Shown here piece by piece: positions 18,561-27,911 of a stretch of 64,000 bases of DNA. The notes beneath the pieces were generated by a model. The model did no database searches, was not told where the DNA came from, and saw only the letters and a list, made by a program, of their open reading frames with translations. The stretch lies in assembly GCF_040276065.1 (NCBI RefSeq), contig NZ_JBELOI010000009.1:127362-191361 (forward strand). The letters are read 5' to 3'. Both the position numbers and the translations under genes were made by a program. Numbering within the stretch: position 1 is the stretch's first letter; every line of letters starts with the position of its first letter. The stretch is from Castellaniella sp040276065 (GTDB lineage: Bacteria > Pseudomonadota > Gammaproteobacteria > Burkholderiales > Burkholderiaceae_B).

Positions 18561-19250
18561 ATGATCTGGCTCGACCACGCAATGCTCGCCAGGCGACTGG
18601 CCGGCCTCACCCGTCGCATCGCCGCACGCACCCGGCCCTGGACCGAGTATCGCCCGGGCCATCATCTCGGACGGCTGAGGAATGTATCCCTGTTCGTGGG
18701 CGAATGGCTGCGCGGGCCGGGGTCCGTGGGCGCCGTGTGTTCCAGTTCGCGCTGGCTGGCGCGGGAACTCGCGAGCCACGCCCCGATCGGCGAGGGCCTC
18801 GTGGTCGAACTCGGGGCGGGAACGGGCATCGTGACCGAAGCTCTGCTCGAACGAGGCATCTCGCCCGGGCGCCTGATTGTCGTCGAACGCTCGGAAGCAT
18901 TCTCCGGGCACCTGCGGCGCCGCTTCCCGGGCGTCACCGTCATCTGCGGGGACGCTGCCCAGTTGGGTACCCTCCTACCCCAGGGCCTGCGCATCGATGC
19001 CCTGGTCTCAAGCCTGCCCCTCAGATCGGTGCCGCTCACCGAGCGGCACCGGATCATCGAACAATGGGAGCGCACGCTCGACCCGGACAGCGCGCTGATT
19101 CAGTTCACCTACGACATCCGGCCGCAGACGCGCACCTGTTCCTGCGACCAGGCCTTCGAGGTCCACGACAGTCGCATCGTCTGGGCCAATCTGCCGCCGG
19201 CCCGCGTGCTGCTGGCACGGCATGCGGGACGGCGGCAACCGCCTCAATGA
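18561..19250 (+). CDS. SAM-dependent phospholipid N-methyltransferase-like protein
   Basis: Class I methyltransferase of 229 residues. The SAM-binding motif VVELGAGTGIVTEALLERG is near residue 80, followed by the acidic loop LIVVERSEAF. The context FVGEWLRGPGSVGAVCSSSRWLARELA is typical of PmtA-like phosphatidylethanolamine methyltransferases and KsgA-related proteins. The start ATG 18561 is supported by GGGGAGG 5 bases upstream. The lipid substrate is inferred from the family only. Confidence 0.82.
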   Translation: MIWLDHAMLARRLAGLTRRIAARTRPWTEYRPGHHLGRLRNVSLFVGEWLRGPGSVGAVCSSSRWLARELASHAPIGEGLVVELGAGTGIVTEALLERGISPGRLIVVERSEAFSGHLRRRFPGVTVICGDAAQLGTLLPQGLRIDALVSSLPLRSVPLTERHRIIEQWERTLDPDSALIQFTYDIRPQTRTCSCDQAFEVHDSRIVWANLPPARVLLARHAGRRQPPQ

Positions 19251-19331
19251 GCCTCCTGATCAGCAGGAACAGGCTGTTGACGAACAACAACAGCCAACCC
19301 ATCCTGTGACCACAGGCACCATCGCCCCAGG

Positions 19332-20345
19332 TCAGGAAGCGCAAGAAGAATCGCCTGACCAGGGGGCAAAGGCATCTGCTACCGCGCCCCTGCCGCCAGG
19401 GCAGTCTCGCAGCACCAGCGTCAGCAGCACCCGAGCTTTGCGGCCGTCGAGGCAGCCCGACGTCAACAAGCCACGGCGCTGCAGATCGATCTCGCTGCCG
19501 GGAAATCCATAGGTGCCGGTCAGCGTATCACCCACTCCGATGCGCGAGGCGAGGATCACCGGCATGGTGCGGGCGGCTTCTTCCAGGCTTTCCGCCATGC
19601 CCAAGGAGACGTGGCCCCCGCCGGTGGCTTCCACAACCAGGCCATCGAACCCACCCGCCAGGAGCAGTGCGCGCACCTGTTCACCATTGTCGCCCAAGCC
19701 GGCAGCCACCAGCGCCACCTGCGCCTGACGGCCTCCCCCGGCGAGCGCAAGCCCCGGCATACGGGGCGGACGCAGCGCCAGGCGGAAGCGGCCCTCGGCC
19801 ACCCAGCCGATACGTCCACTGGCTGGCGATTCAAAGGCATCCGTGCGACTGGTGTGCATCTTGCGAACGAATCGCGCCGCATGCACCTCATCGTTCATGA
19901 CGACCAGGCAACCCAGCCCGCGGGCCGCATCGCTGATCGCGACCTGAACCGAGGCCAGCAAATTGGCCGGCCCGTCGGCCCCCGCCACTGTGGGATTGCG
20001 CATCGCGCCGGTGACGACAACCGGGGCGTCGATATCGAGCAAGCGGTCAAGCGCGAACGCGGTTTCCTCGATCGTGTCGGTGCCCTGGGTGATGACGAAG
20101 CCACGCCAGCCGGCGGCATCGAGCTCGGCGATGGTCTGTGCGAGCGCCTCGATGTCTTCGAACTGCAGTTGAGCGCTGGGCAATTGACGGAACGAGCGTG
20201 CCTCGATCGCGGCGATCCGCTTGAGCTGTGGCACGGCGGCAACGAGCGCGTCGCCTGAGAGCGTGGGTACAACCCCGCCTTGATCGCTCTCGGTCATCGC
20301 AATGGTGCCGCCGAGGGAAAGGATGATCACCGAAGGCAAATTCAT
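19332..20345 (-). CDS. L-asparaginase family amidohydrolase
   Basis: A 337-residue enzyme of the asparaginase/glutaminase family. The two catalytic threonine motifs are LGGTIAMTES (T14) and TQGTDTIEE (T89/D90). No signal peptide is present, so it should act in the cytoplasm. I chose ATG 20345 because AGAGG lies 6 bases upstream; an earlier in-frame ATG exists without one. It is the last gene of the leftward cluster that contains a TRAP transporter, a PuuE-like hydrolase and an IclR regulator. The true substrate may therefore be another amide. Confidence 0.88.
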   Translation of the reverse strand: MNLPSVIILSLGGTIAMTESDQGGVVPTLSGDALVAAVPQLKRIAAIEARSFRQLPSAQLQFEDIEALAQTIAELDAAGWRGFVITQGTDTIEETAFALDRLLDIDAPVVVTGAMRNPTVAGADGPANLLASVQVAISDAARGLGCLVVMNDEVHAARFVRKMHTSRTDAFESPASGRIGWVAEGRFRLALRPPRMPGLALAGGGRQAQVALVAAGLGDNGEQVRALLLAGGFDGLVVEATGGGHVSLGMAESLEEAARTMPVILASRIGVGDTLTGTYGFPGSEIDLQRRGLLTSGCLDGRKARVLLTLVLRDCPGGRGAVADAFAPWSGDSSCAS

Positions 20346-20460
20346 GAAAACCTCTGTATAAGACATTTCAAGGTGGGTCCGAAGAGCCCACCGTCTGGAG
20401 CAGGATCGGCGTGCGACCGCCGTGCGGCGGCCAGCACACTGGGTGGCGCCAATGACCCTG

Positions 20461-21237
20461 CTAACGAAATACGTGCTCGATAGAGCTCACACAGTCGACC
20501 AACAGCCGGGTGACCTGTTTTTGCCGGCTGTCCATCATGCGGTCACCGATGGACGCCACAAAGACCGATGCCACCGGCGCACGGCCGCGGTCGTGCACGG
20601 TGCGCCCGATCGCCGTCACGTCGAGGGCCGCGTTGCCGGCATCGATTGCAATGCCACCGCGGCCACGCGCGTCGTCTATGGATTTCAGTATGCGTTCCGG
20701 CGTGGTCTGATACGCCTGCAGGCGGGGCTCCACGGCTTGGAGCACCAGGTGAATCTCGGCATCGCTCATGGATGCCAGAATCGCGAGCCCGCCGGCCCCG
20801 ACACCTAGAGGGTGGCGATCGCCTTCGGTCCGCGTCATGGTCTGGATGGGATAGTTGCCCGCTATCCGGCTGAGGCAGATCGATTCGTGCCCGCTGCGTC
20901 CGACGAGAAAGACCATGTCGCCCGTCGACTGCGCGAGGGTCTGCAGATACGGCTGCGAGACCTCTCGCAGATTGGTTCCGGGCAGCGCCACCAGGCCCAA
21001 TTCGTAGATCAGGGGCCCGAGCCGGTAGCCCCGAACCGGATCGCGCACCGCCAGGCGTTCCAGCACGAGCCGCTGCAGCAATCGCTGGGCCGTCGATTTG
21101 TCGAGGGAAGCCATCTTGGCGATGTCTACCAGGCGCAGGCTCTGGTTGTGGCTCGAGGCAATGATCCTCAGCAACAGCGCGGCGCGCCCGACCGTCTGAG
21201 CGGGCGGCTGCGCAATGGATTTGGAAGCAGGCAGCAT
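20461..21237 (-). CDS. IclR family transcriptional regulator
   Basis: A 258-residue regulator. The N-terminal winged helix-turn-helix covers about residues 15-75 (VDIAKMASLDKSTAQRLLQRLV) and is followed by the IclR effector-binding domain (about 90-250), with RIAGNYPIQTMTRTEGDRHPLGVGAGGLAIL. Regulators of this family usually control the neighbouring catabolic genes and bind small carboxylic or aromatic acids. It lies within the TRAP-hydrolase cluster in the same direction, which makes those genes the likely targets. Confidence 0.9.
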   Translation of the reverse strand: MLPASKSIAQPPAQTVGRAALLLRIIASSHNQSLRLVDIAKMASLDKSTAQRLLQRLVLERLAVRDPVRGYRLGPLIYELGLVALPGTNLREVSQPYLQTLAQSTGDMVFLVGRSGHESICLSRIAGNYPIQTMTRTEGDRHPLGVGAGGLAILASMSDAEIHLVLQAVEPRLQAYQTTPERILKSIDDARGRGGIAIDAGNAALDVTAIGRTVHDRGRAPVASVFVASIGDRMMDSRQKQVTRLLVDCVSSIEHVFR

Positions 21238-21347
21238 GTGTCAATGGCGCAATTCGCGGAACGAGAGACGGGCGGGCGCGGGCGGTGCCCCCGCACGGAA
21301 GTCGCTCACCGTCGCCGCATAGTAGTCGTACTGTCATGGAACCACAA

Positions 21348-21364
21348 TTCGGCATTTTGCCAAA
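21348..21364. promoter_or_regulatory. palindrome upstream of the IclR gene
   Basis: TTCGGCATTTTGCCAAA contains the perfect inverted repeat GGCA-TTT-TGCC, about 110 bases before the IclR start and just after dctM. A closely similar palindrome (CGGC-TTTT-GCCG) occurs at 27989-28000 in front of the cluster. It is a candidate operator for the IclR protein. Confidence 0.4.
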
Positions 21365-21379
21365 ATATTACTCGCCAAG

Positions 21380-22654
21380 TCAGAACAGCAGATCGCGAAG
21401 CCATAGTGTGGATCCCGGGACGTAGGTCACGATCACAAGCGACACCAGCATCAGCAGCAAGAACGGCAACACCGCCTTGAGCGTTTCCTTGTAGCTGAGC
21501 TTGAATGTCGCCATACCGACGAACAGGTTCATTCCGAACGGCGGGCTGATCATTCCGATCGCGAGGTTCATGGCGACGACGGCACCCAGGTGGACAGGAT
21601 CGATCCCCACCTTCAGGGCCGCCGGCATGATCAAGGGCGTCAGGATGATGATGGCCGAGTTCACATCGACCAGCATCCCGGCGAACAGAAATATCAGGTT
21701 GATCACCAGAAGCACCGTCACCGCGCTGTCGAAGGCGCCGATGTTCGCGACCAACTGCGGCACCTGCTGGAGCGTCAGATACCAGGTCAGCAAAGAGCCG
21801 CCGACGATCAGGATCATCACCATCGCGATCACTTTCGACGACGAGCGCGCGATCGAAACCAGGGCCGCCCAGTTCAGGCGTTTGTAGACGTAGATTTCGA
21901 CGAGCACCGCGTAACCAACCGACACTGCGGCCGCCTCGGTGACCGTCGTGATTCCCCCATAGATCCCGCCCAATATGATCAGGGGAAACAGGATCGCCAG
22001 TGATGCGCGCCGCGCTGCCGCCATCAGCCCCTCGAGACTGAATTTCTGATCATTGCCCAGGCCGCGCACGCGGACATAGACCAGCGTGAAGGCGATCAGA
22101 ATGATGGCAAAGACGATGCCTGCGGCAAGCCCCGTCAGGAAGGTCTGCGCGATCGACTGGTTGGCCTGCAGCCCGTACAGGATGATGGCGACGCTGGGCG
22201 GGATGAGCATCGACAAGGTGGCGCCGGACAAAATGAGCCCCAAGGCGAAGCCCCGGCTATACCCGCGCTTCAAGAGCACGGGATACGCGATCGGGCCGAT
22301 GCTGACGATCGCGGCCACGCCGACCCCTGAAATGGCGCCGAAAAGCATCATGGTCATGATCGTCGCAATCGCCATTCCGCCCGGAATATGGCCAATGGCC
22401 GCTTCCATCAGGGCAACGAGCCTGTCCGCGATTTCGCCGCCCGCGATGATGTCGGCCGCGAACATGAACAAGGGCACGGCCAGCAAGGCGGGAATCGAAA
22501 CGCCATTGATCGCGTGCTGCACGACCGCCACGGGCGGCATGCTCATGCCGAACCAGGTCAAGCCGGCGATCGCCGGCAGCAACAGGGATATGAATATCGG
22601 CAGTGACATCAACAGCAATATCACGACCGCGAAAATTACGCCTGGGAGAGCCAT
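21380..22654 (-). CDS. dctM: TRAP transporter large permease (DctM)
   Basis: Inner-membrane permease of 424 residues with about twelve hydrophobic helices. It carries DctM family segments such as GVGVAAIVSIGPIAYPVLLK and LILSGATLSMLIPPSVAIILYG. It forms the transport channel of a tripartite ATP-independent periplasmic system that uses the sodium or proton gradient to import organic acids. It follows dctQ by 30 bases. Confidence 0.94.
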   Translation of the reverse strand: MALPGVIFAVVILLLMSLPIFISLLLPAIAGLTWFGMSMPPVAVVQHAINGVSIPALLAVPLFMFAADIIAGGEIADRLVALMEAAIGHIPGGMAIATIMTMMLFGAISGVGVAAIVSIGPIAYPVLLKRGYSRGFALGLILSGATLSMLIPPSVAIILYGLQANQSIAQTFLTGLAAGIVFAIILIAFTLVYVRVRGLGNDQKFSLEGLMAAARRASLAILFPLIILGGIYGGITTVTEAAAVSVGYAVLVEIYVYKRLNWAALVSIARSSSKVIAMVMILIVGGSLLTWYLTLQQVPQLVANIGAFDSAVTVLLVINLIFLFAGMLVDVNSAIIILTPLIMPAALKVGIDPVHLGAVVAMNLAIGMISPPFGMNLFVGMATFKLSYKETLKAVLPFLLLMLVSLVIVTYVPGSTLWLRDLLF

Positions 22655-22684
22655 TTTGTATTCCTTTTCACTATACGTCCGCCG

Positions 22685-23197
22685 TTATTCTTCTGACGGA
22701 TCATCCTGCTCTTGAATGCCCGGATAGCTCTCCGGTTTGCCCATGATCACGCCCCAGCCCAGCACCAGCGCGTTGCACAGCATCAAAAGCATTGCAGCCG
22801 TCACAAAAGCATAGATGTAGCCCTGGGAAATCCCGAGGGTCGCCACCTCGCCCCCCCTCATGTACAACTGATAGGCCAGTTGGGCACCATGCCAGACGAA
22901 GAAACAACTGATGGCAGTCGCCGCAGCCGCCGTCAAGAAGCCAATCAGGCGGAGCAGCCCGCGCCGCTTTTCCACCATCCGCAAGAAAAAGTCGACGCTG
23001 ACGTGGCCGTAATGAAGGATGATCACGGCTGAGCCAATGAACGTGATCCATATCATGAAGTAGACGGCGAGCGTCTCTGTGCCGATGAACGACTGGCGGA
23101 CCACATTTCTGGCGAACACATTCACGAGCATGAGCCCGCTCAAAGCCAGCAGGGCGAGAGCCGCAGTCAGCTCCGCTATATTGTTAATGCGTTTCAT
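22685..23197 (-). CDS. dctQ: TRAP transporter small permease (DctQ)
   Basis: Four-helix membrane subunit of 170 residues, with the family signature in VFARNVVRQSFIGTETLAVYFMIWITFIGSA. It binds DctM and is required for transport. The start ATG 23197 (MKRINNIAEL) is the natural one. A 63-base scar of the same 5' end remains at 24310-24372 from a tandem duplication. Confidence 0.92.
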   Translation of the reverse strand: MKRINNIAELTAALALLALSGLMLVNVFARNVVRQSFIGTETLAVYFMIWITFIGSAVIILHYGHVSVDFFLRMVEKRRGLLRLIGFLTAAAATAISCFFVWHGAQLAYQLYMRGGEVATLGISQGYIYAFVTAAMLLMLCNALVLGWGVIMGKPESYPGIQEQDDPSEE

Positions 23198-24310
23198 GAT
23201 GGAAAGTCTCCGCCTCAAACCTTTACTTGATACCCATCTTCTTGAACTCGTCCTCGAACTTGGCCGCCAATTCCGCGCCCTTCGGCCCGACCATGTCGAC
23301 GTAGTAATTCTTGACGGCGGGCTCGAGGACATTCTTGATCGCGGAGATTTCCTCGGGCGTGAGGTCCACGATGGTGGTTCCGGATGCCCTGATCTTGGCG
23401 AGGTCTTCCTGGATCAACTTCTCGTTCACCTCGAATGCTTTCTTCCCGCCTTCCGCCACCGCGGCCCGGATCTCGGAATGGCAGGCTTCCGGCAGCTTGT
23501 CCCAGAAGATCTTCGAGATGGCGAACACCTGATCCAGGATCCCGTGGTTCGTCATCGTGATGTACTTCTGCACCTCGTAGAACTTCATGTTGTATATCAG
23601 CGGGATCGGGTTGTCCTGCCCACCGATGGTGCCGCTTTGCAATGCAGAGTACGTATCGCCGAAGTTCATCGACACATTCTGCATCCCCAGCAACTCATTC
23701 TGCTTGTGCAGGACCTTGGACGGCATCACCCGCACAATCAGCCCCTTGAAATCGGCTGGCGTGCGCAAGGCCTTGTTGGAAGTCCAGTTCTTGTAGCCGG
23801 TATGCCAGACGCCGGGCACGATGAAGCCGTGGGGCTCCGGCACCTTCAGCAGATCGGCCATGGCTTGGCTCTCGTAGACCTTCAGCAGATCATGGGGATC
23901 CGAGGGCCAGAAATACGGAAGGTCCAATATACCCATCAACGGCTCATAGGGAACCAGCGGCGCCGCCGGTGCAATCATCACCTCGACGCCCCCCAGCTGA
24001 ACCTGTTCCCAGATCGACTCGCTTCCGCCCAACTGGTCGGAAGGGAAGACCTGGACCTTGATGTCGCAGGTCTTGCTTTTGTTCAGGATATCGGCGACGA
24101 GGTTCGCCCCCTGATCGCGCGGATCACCCGGCGCGGCGGAGTGCGAAATCTTCATGGTGTGCTTTGCCGCGTACGCCGCCGGCGCGAACGCAAGCATGCC
24201 TGCCAGGCACGTGGCCAGTCCGGTCTTGATGAATTGATGCATGGCGATCTCCAAAGCCAAAGGTTGTGTGACTACAGGGTTGCTCTCGTTCGCCCTTCAG
24301 GCGGTTCGGT
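23153..24310 (-). repeat. copy 1 of a 1.17-kb tandem duplication
   Basis: This unit holds the first 15 codons of dctQ, the whole dctP gene, its leader, and the last codons of the LVIVD gene. The copy at 24328-25484 matches it at an offset of 1174 bases with only scattered differences. Confidence 0.93.
23223..24242 (-). CDS. dctP: TRAP transporter periplasmic binding protein (DctP), copy 1
   Basis: Periplasmic receptor of 339 residues with a signal peptide ending at AAYAA. The DctP fold is recognisable in the ligand-binding region FKGLIVRVMPSKVLHKQNELLG, whose arginine usually clamps a substrate carboxylate, and in NFGDTYSALQSGTIGGQDNP. The start ATG 24242 has GGAG 6 bases upstream. It is nearly identical to the next gene upstream; differences include Pro/Asn, Met/Val, Glu/Gly and His/Tyr exchanges. 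The ligand is unknown and probably an organic acid. Confidence 0.93.
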   Translation of the reverse strand: MHQFIKTGLATCLAGMLAFAPAAYAAKHTMKISHSAAPGDPRDQGANLVADILNKSKTCDIKVQVFPSDQLGGSESIWEQVQLGGVEVMIAPAAPLVPYEPLMGILDLPYFWPSDPHDLLKVYESQAMADLLKVPEPHGFIVPGVWHTGYKNWTSNKALRTPADFKGLIVRVMPSKVLHKQNELLGMQNVSMNFGDTYSALQSGTIGGQDNPIPLIYNMKFYEVQKYITMTNHGILDQVFAISKIFWDKLPEACHSEIRAAVAEGGKKAFEVNEKLIQEDLAKIRASGTTIVDLTPEEISAIKNVLEPAVKNYYVDMVGPKGAELAAKFEDEFKKMGIK

Positions 24311-24372
24311 CAAGCTCGGGGATAGCAAGCGAGAGCCGCTGTCGACTCCGCAACATCGTGGATGCGTTTCAT
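24310..24372 (-). pseudogene. remnant of the dctQ 5' end at the duplication junction
   Basis: Read on the minus strand, this stretch encodes MKRIHDVAESTAALA and then runs out of frame homology to a TGA. The real dctQ begins MKRINNIAELTAALA. Only the first 15 codons match, and the match breaks exactly where copy 1 of the dctP unit begins. It is the scar of an unequal tandem duplication. Confidence 0.88.
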
Positions 24373-25484
24373 GACAGCGGCTCATCATTCACACCGTTAC
24401 TCGATGCCCATCTTCTTGAACTCGTCCTCGAACTTGGCCACCAGTTCCGCGCCCTTCGACCCGACCATGTCGACGTAGTAATTCTTGACGGCGGGCTCGA
24501 GGACATTCTTGATCGCGGAGATTTCCTCGGGCGTGAGGTCCACGATGGTGGTCCCGGATGCCCTGATCTTGGCGAGGTCTTCCTGGATCAACTTCTCGTT
24601 CACCTCGAATGTTTTCTTCCCGCCTTCCGCCACCGCGGCCCGGATCTCGGAATGGCAGGCTTCCGGCAGCTTGTCCCAGAAGATCTTCGAGATGGCGAAC
24701 ACCTGATCCAGGATCCCGTGGTTCGTCATCGTGATGTACTTCTGCACCTCGTAGAACTTCATGTTGTATATCAGCGGGATCGGGTTGTCCTGCCCACCGA
24801 TGGTGCCGCTTTGCAATGCAGAGTACGTATCGCCGAAGTTCATCGACACATTCTGCATCCCCAGCAACTCATTCTGCTTGTGCAGGACCTTGGACGGCAT
24901 CACCCGCACAATCAGCCCCTTGAAATCGGCTGGCGTGCGCAAGGCCTTGTTGGAAGTCCAGTTCTTGTAGCCGGTATGCCAGACGCCGGGCACGATGAAG
25001 CCGTGGGGCTCCGGCACCTTCAGCAGATCGGCCATGGCTTGGCTCTCGTAGACCTTCAGCAGATCATGGGGATCCGAGGGCCAGAAATACGGAAGGTCCA
25101 ATATACCCACCAGCGGCTCATAGGGAACCAGGTTCGCGGCGGGTGCAATCATCACCTCGACGCCCCCCAGCTGAACCTGTTCCCAGATCGACCCGCTTCC
25201 GCCCAACTGGTCGGAAGGGAAGACCTGGACCTTGATGTCGCAGGTCTTGCTTTTGTTCAGGATATCGGCGACGAGGTTCGCCCCCTGATCGCGCGGATCA
25301 CCCGGCGCTGCGGAGTGCGAAATCTTCATGGTGTACTTTGCCGCATACGCCGCCGGCGCGAACGCAAGCATGCCTGCCAGGCACGTGGCCAGTCCGGTCT
25401 TGATGAATTGATGCATGGCGATCTCCAAAGCCAAAGGTTGTGTGACTACAGGGTTGCTCTCGTTCGCCCTTCAGGCGATTCGGT
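24328..25484 (-). repeat. copy 2 of the 1.17-kb tandem duplication
   Basis: Mate of the unit at 23153-24310. It keeps the intact 3' end of the LVIVD gene on its right side and the truncated dctQ on its left. This shows that the ancestral order was LVIVD gene, dctP, dctQ. Confidence 0.93.
24397..25416 (-). CDS. dctP: TRAP transporter periplasmic binding protein (DctP), copy 2
   Basis: Second periplasmic receptor of 339 residues, with the same signal peptide and the same ribosome-binding site (GGAG, 6 bases before ATG 25416). Against copy 1 I count about nine residue changes, including N for P in the segment AANLVPYEPLVG, Y for H near the mature N-terminus, and a C-terminal MGIE for MGIK. About half of the base differences are replacements. 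Either both copies serve the same permease pair with slightly different specificity, or one is becoming redundant. Confidence 0.93.
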   Translation of the reverse strand: MHQFIKTGLATCLAGMLAFAPAAYAAKYTMKISHSAAPGDPRDQGANLVADILNKSKTCDIKVQVFPSDQLGGSGSIWEQVQLGGVEVMIAPAANLVPYEPLVGILDLPYFWPSDPHDLLKVYESQAMADLLKVPEPHGFIVPGVWHTGYKNWTSNKALRTPADFKGLIVRVMPSKVLHKQNELLGMQNVSMNFGDTYSALQSGTIGGQDNPIPLIYNMKFYEVQKYITMTNHGILDQVFAISKIFWDKLPEACHSEIRAAVAEGGKKTFEVNEKLIQEDLAKIRASGTTIVDLTPEEISAIKNVLEPAVKNYYVDMVGSKGAELVAKFEDEFKKMGIE

Positions 25485-26988
25485 TGACGTGAGGCACCGA
25501 CCATTCTTCGACCTTCTTCGGCTCGAGGACGGGGTCGCCGAGGAAGGGTGTGGACAGGCAATACAGCCCGGAGTGTGTCGCCACCCAGATCAGGCGCCGG
25601 TCCCACTCGATGAACACGGCCTCGGTCGTGCCGCGACGCCAGCTCATGTAGTCCGAGATCTCGCCATCGCGCGGCGGGACGAAGTACGCCACTTCCTTGG
25701 GTGCGGTGGGTTCCGAGATGTCGTACAAGCGGATGCCCGCATTCAGGTATGACATGGCGACGAGGTTGGGCTGAGCCTTCCCGGGGGCGATCCAATGCTG
25801 CATCACCCGTGAGCTGAACCGCCCGCGTGCCATTGCAAAATCCTTGTAGGGCGCGTCGGGATGCGGCATTGGCCGGGGAAAGAGTCCAATGATCCGGGGG
25901 TTTGCCGGATCCTTGACATCGATGACGTACGGCAGGTGAAAGGGCTCGCGACAATCGGCCTCGAGCGCTTCCGGCAGCGCGATGACCAGGTTCTGCAGTT
26001 GGGGGTGCTCTGTGGCGGATGCTCCCGCGACCGGCACGACATGGTGATATGGGATGCCGCCAATGGCTTCCAGGGGATGGGCCACCTTCCCGTACACCTT
26101 CGGGTTCTTGATGTCGGACAGGTCGTGCACATAGAAGCCGAAATGCCCCCAACCGCCATAGCCCACCGTGCCGCCATCCTCGACCCGCACGGGCACGATG
26201 CACGGCGTGCGGTTGCAGGTCCAGGAACACTGGTCGCCGGCAAACGGGTAGGTGCTGCGATACAGTTCTTCTTCTTCGAGCCGCTGGCCAGGGACCCACC
26301 AGCGCGAGACCTCCTTGACGGCGGCCGGGTCGGACATGTCGACGATCATGAGCGCATGGCTATTGACGCGCTCGGAGCTCTCCATCCGCAGTTGGTCGTC
26401 CCAGCCGCAGGCGAGATAGGCGTACTTGCCCCCATCATAGAAGGACAGATGCACCCCGTTCCCATTGCTTCCGGTGGCGAACTCATCCAACAGCACCGGC
26501 TTTTCCGGATTGGTGACGTCATAGGTCTTGATGCCACGAAAGCCAGTGTACGATGTCGCCTGCTTGCGGTATTCAGGGTGATATTTGCCCCGAGGATATT
26601 CGATGGTGCCCGGCGTCAGCGGAATCTGGTGAGCGACAATGCGAATCCATTTTTTCAAGCGCTCGTTGTATATGCAGCTCTGGAACGGCGCCAGGCCGTC
26701 TTCCTTGATGACCGTGGGCGCCTTGGGTTCCGTGATGTCGATCCAGCCGCCCTCGAAGGCAAGCATGCGGCGCTGGCCTTCGGTCCACATGCACGCATGT
26801 TCGTCTCCAAAGAAATCGACCTTGATGGATGGGTAGAACCCGATGATCTCCATGGATGAGATATATTGATTGCGGTCGAGATAATCCAGGGCGCCAGCGG
26901 GCAGCCGCATGGGCACGGCGCCTCCCCCCTGCATGACGCCATGGATGGCGGGGTTTACCGGTGAGTTCTTGTCGTGCTCAGTTGACAT
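25471..26988 (-). CDS. LVIVD-repeat beta-propeller protein
   Basis: A 505-residue protein without a signal peptide. I see at least six LVIVD-type repeats, for example GWIDITEPKAPTVI, KTYDVTNPEKPVLL, LMIVDMSDPAAVKEV, YVIDVKDPANPRII and RLYDISEPTAPKEV, spread along the chain, which implies a beta-propeller. The start ATG 26988 has GGAG 6 bases upstream. The gene lies between the PuuE-like hydrolase and the TRAP receptor and is probably in their operon. No enzymatic activity can be read from it. A catalytic propeller (lactonase-like) or a scaffold are both possible. Confidence 0.8.
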   Translation of the reverse strand: MSTEHDKNSPVNPAIHGVMQGGGAVPMRLPAGALDYLDRNQYISSMEIIGFYPSIKVDFFGDEHACMWTEGQRRMLAFEGGWIDITEPKAPTVIKEDGLAPFQSCIYNERLKKWIRIVAHQIPLTPGTIEYPRGKYHPEYRKQATSYTGFRGIKTYDVTNPEKPVLLDEFATGSNGNGVHLSFYDGGKYAYLACGWDDQLRMESSERVNSHALMIVDMSDPAAVKEVSRWWVPGQRLEEEELYRSTYPFAGDQCSWTCNRTPCIVPVRVEDGGTVGYGGWGHFGFYVHDLSDIKNPKVYGKVAHPLEAIGGIPYHHVVPVAGASATEHPQLQNLVIALPEALEADCREPFHLPYVIDVKDPANPRIIGLFPRPMPHPDAPYKDFAMARGRFSSRVMQHWIAPGKAQPNLVAMSYLNAGIRLYDISEPTAPKEVAYFVPPRDGEISDYMSWRRGTTEAVFIEWDRRLIWVATHSGLYCLSTPFLGDPVLEPKKVEEWSVPHVNRIA

Positions 26989-27020
26989 GTCGTGCTCCTC
27001 AAATGGTGATGAATGCGACT

Positions 27021-27911
27021 TCAGCTCTGTTGCGCCTGCGAGCGATACCACTCGAGCATCTCGGCGCCCGTCATCGGGACGACGCCTTCATGCCCGAGGA
27101 TGTAGTCCAGGAGTTGCTCCAGATACTTGATGCGGTGCGGCACCCCGGTCAGGAAGGGATGGATCGAGATGGACATCACACGGACCGAGTCGGCGCTTTC
27201 CTGGTACAGGCGGTCAAACTGGTCCTTGCCACGGCGCCAGATCTCGTCTGAGGGCTGGAGCTGGACCGCGCTGATCACGACGTCATTGATCTCGACCGGG
27301 TATGGCAGCGCGGTCATGGTTCCGGTGCGGGTGTTGACCGGCACTGGCTGATCATCCAGAACCCAGTTGGCCACGTACTCGATGCCCGCCTCGGCAAGCA
27401 GATCGACCGTTTCATCGGTTTCGGTCAGGCCCGGGCTCTCCCAGCCACGCGGCGCCTCGCCGGTGAATTCCTTGATGGCCTCGATCGTCTTCCGTATGGC
27501 CTCGCCTTCATCTTCCATCGTGTGCATCGGCGCCTGCACATAGCCGTGGCCCATGAACTCCCAGCCAGCATCGCGGGCGGCTTCACAGGCTTCTGGATAG
27601 ACGGCGCAGGCACTGCCGTTGACGGCAAGCGAGGCCTTCAGGCCGCGGCTGCGCAATGCGTCGAGATAGCGCCAGAAGCCGACGCGCATGCCGTATTCAT
27701 GCCAGGCCCAGTTCGGGACGTCAGGCAGCATGGGTTGGCCCATGGGCGGCGGAAGGATCACACGCGGCATCGGTCTTTCCGGGCGCCAGTTCTCGATGTT
27801 GACGATAACCCACAAGATGATTTTTCCGCCGTTCGGCAGGCGCAGTTTTTTTCTCTTATGTATCGGCTCATAAGGAACACGTGCCCGGACACTGCTTCCT
27901 GCCTTCGACAT
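27021..27911 (-). CDS. polysaccharide deacetylase-fold hydrolase (PuuE/HpPgdA-like)
   Basis: A 296-residue NodB-fold hydrolase without a signal peptide, so it is cytoplasmic. Candidate metal ligands are E40 in WVIVNIENW and H122/H130 in EFMGHGYVQAPMH. The central segments GWESPGLTETDETVDLLAEAG and VNTRTGTMTALPYPVEINDV are typical of the PuuE allantoinase and HpPgdA subgroup, which cut C-N bonds in small cyclic amides or remove acetyl groups. It is the first gene of the leftward cluster, with GGAG 7 bases before ATG 27911. Its neighbours point to a small imported amide or imide. Confidence 0.82.
   Translation of the reverse strand: MSKAGSSVRARVPYEPIHKRKKLRLPNGGKIILWVIVNIENWRPERPMPRVILPPPMGQPMLPDVPNWAWHEYGMRVGFWRYLDALRSRGLKASLAVNGSACAVYPEACEAARDAGWEFMGHGYVQAPMHTMEDEGEAIRKTIEAIKEFTGEAPRGWESPGLTETDETVDLLAEAGIEYVANWVLDDQPVPVNTRTGTMTALPYPVEINDVVISAVQLQPSDEIWRRGKDQFDRLYQESADSVRVMSISIHPFLTGVPHRIKYLEQLLDYILGHEGVVPMTGAEMLEWYRSQAQQS

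Noticed and set aside
19105..19344. Possible 79-residue minus-strand gene between the methyltransferase and asparaginase genes
   Set aside because: A short hydrophobic stretch is present, but most of it is antisense to the methyltransferase, and no ribosome-binding site or homology is seen.
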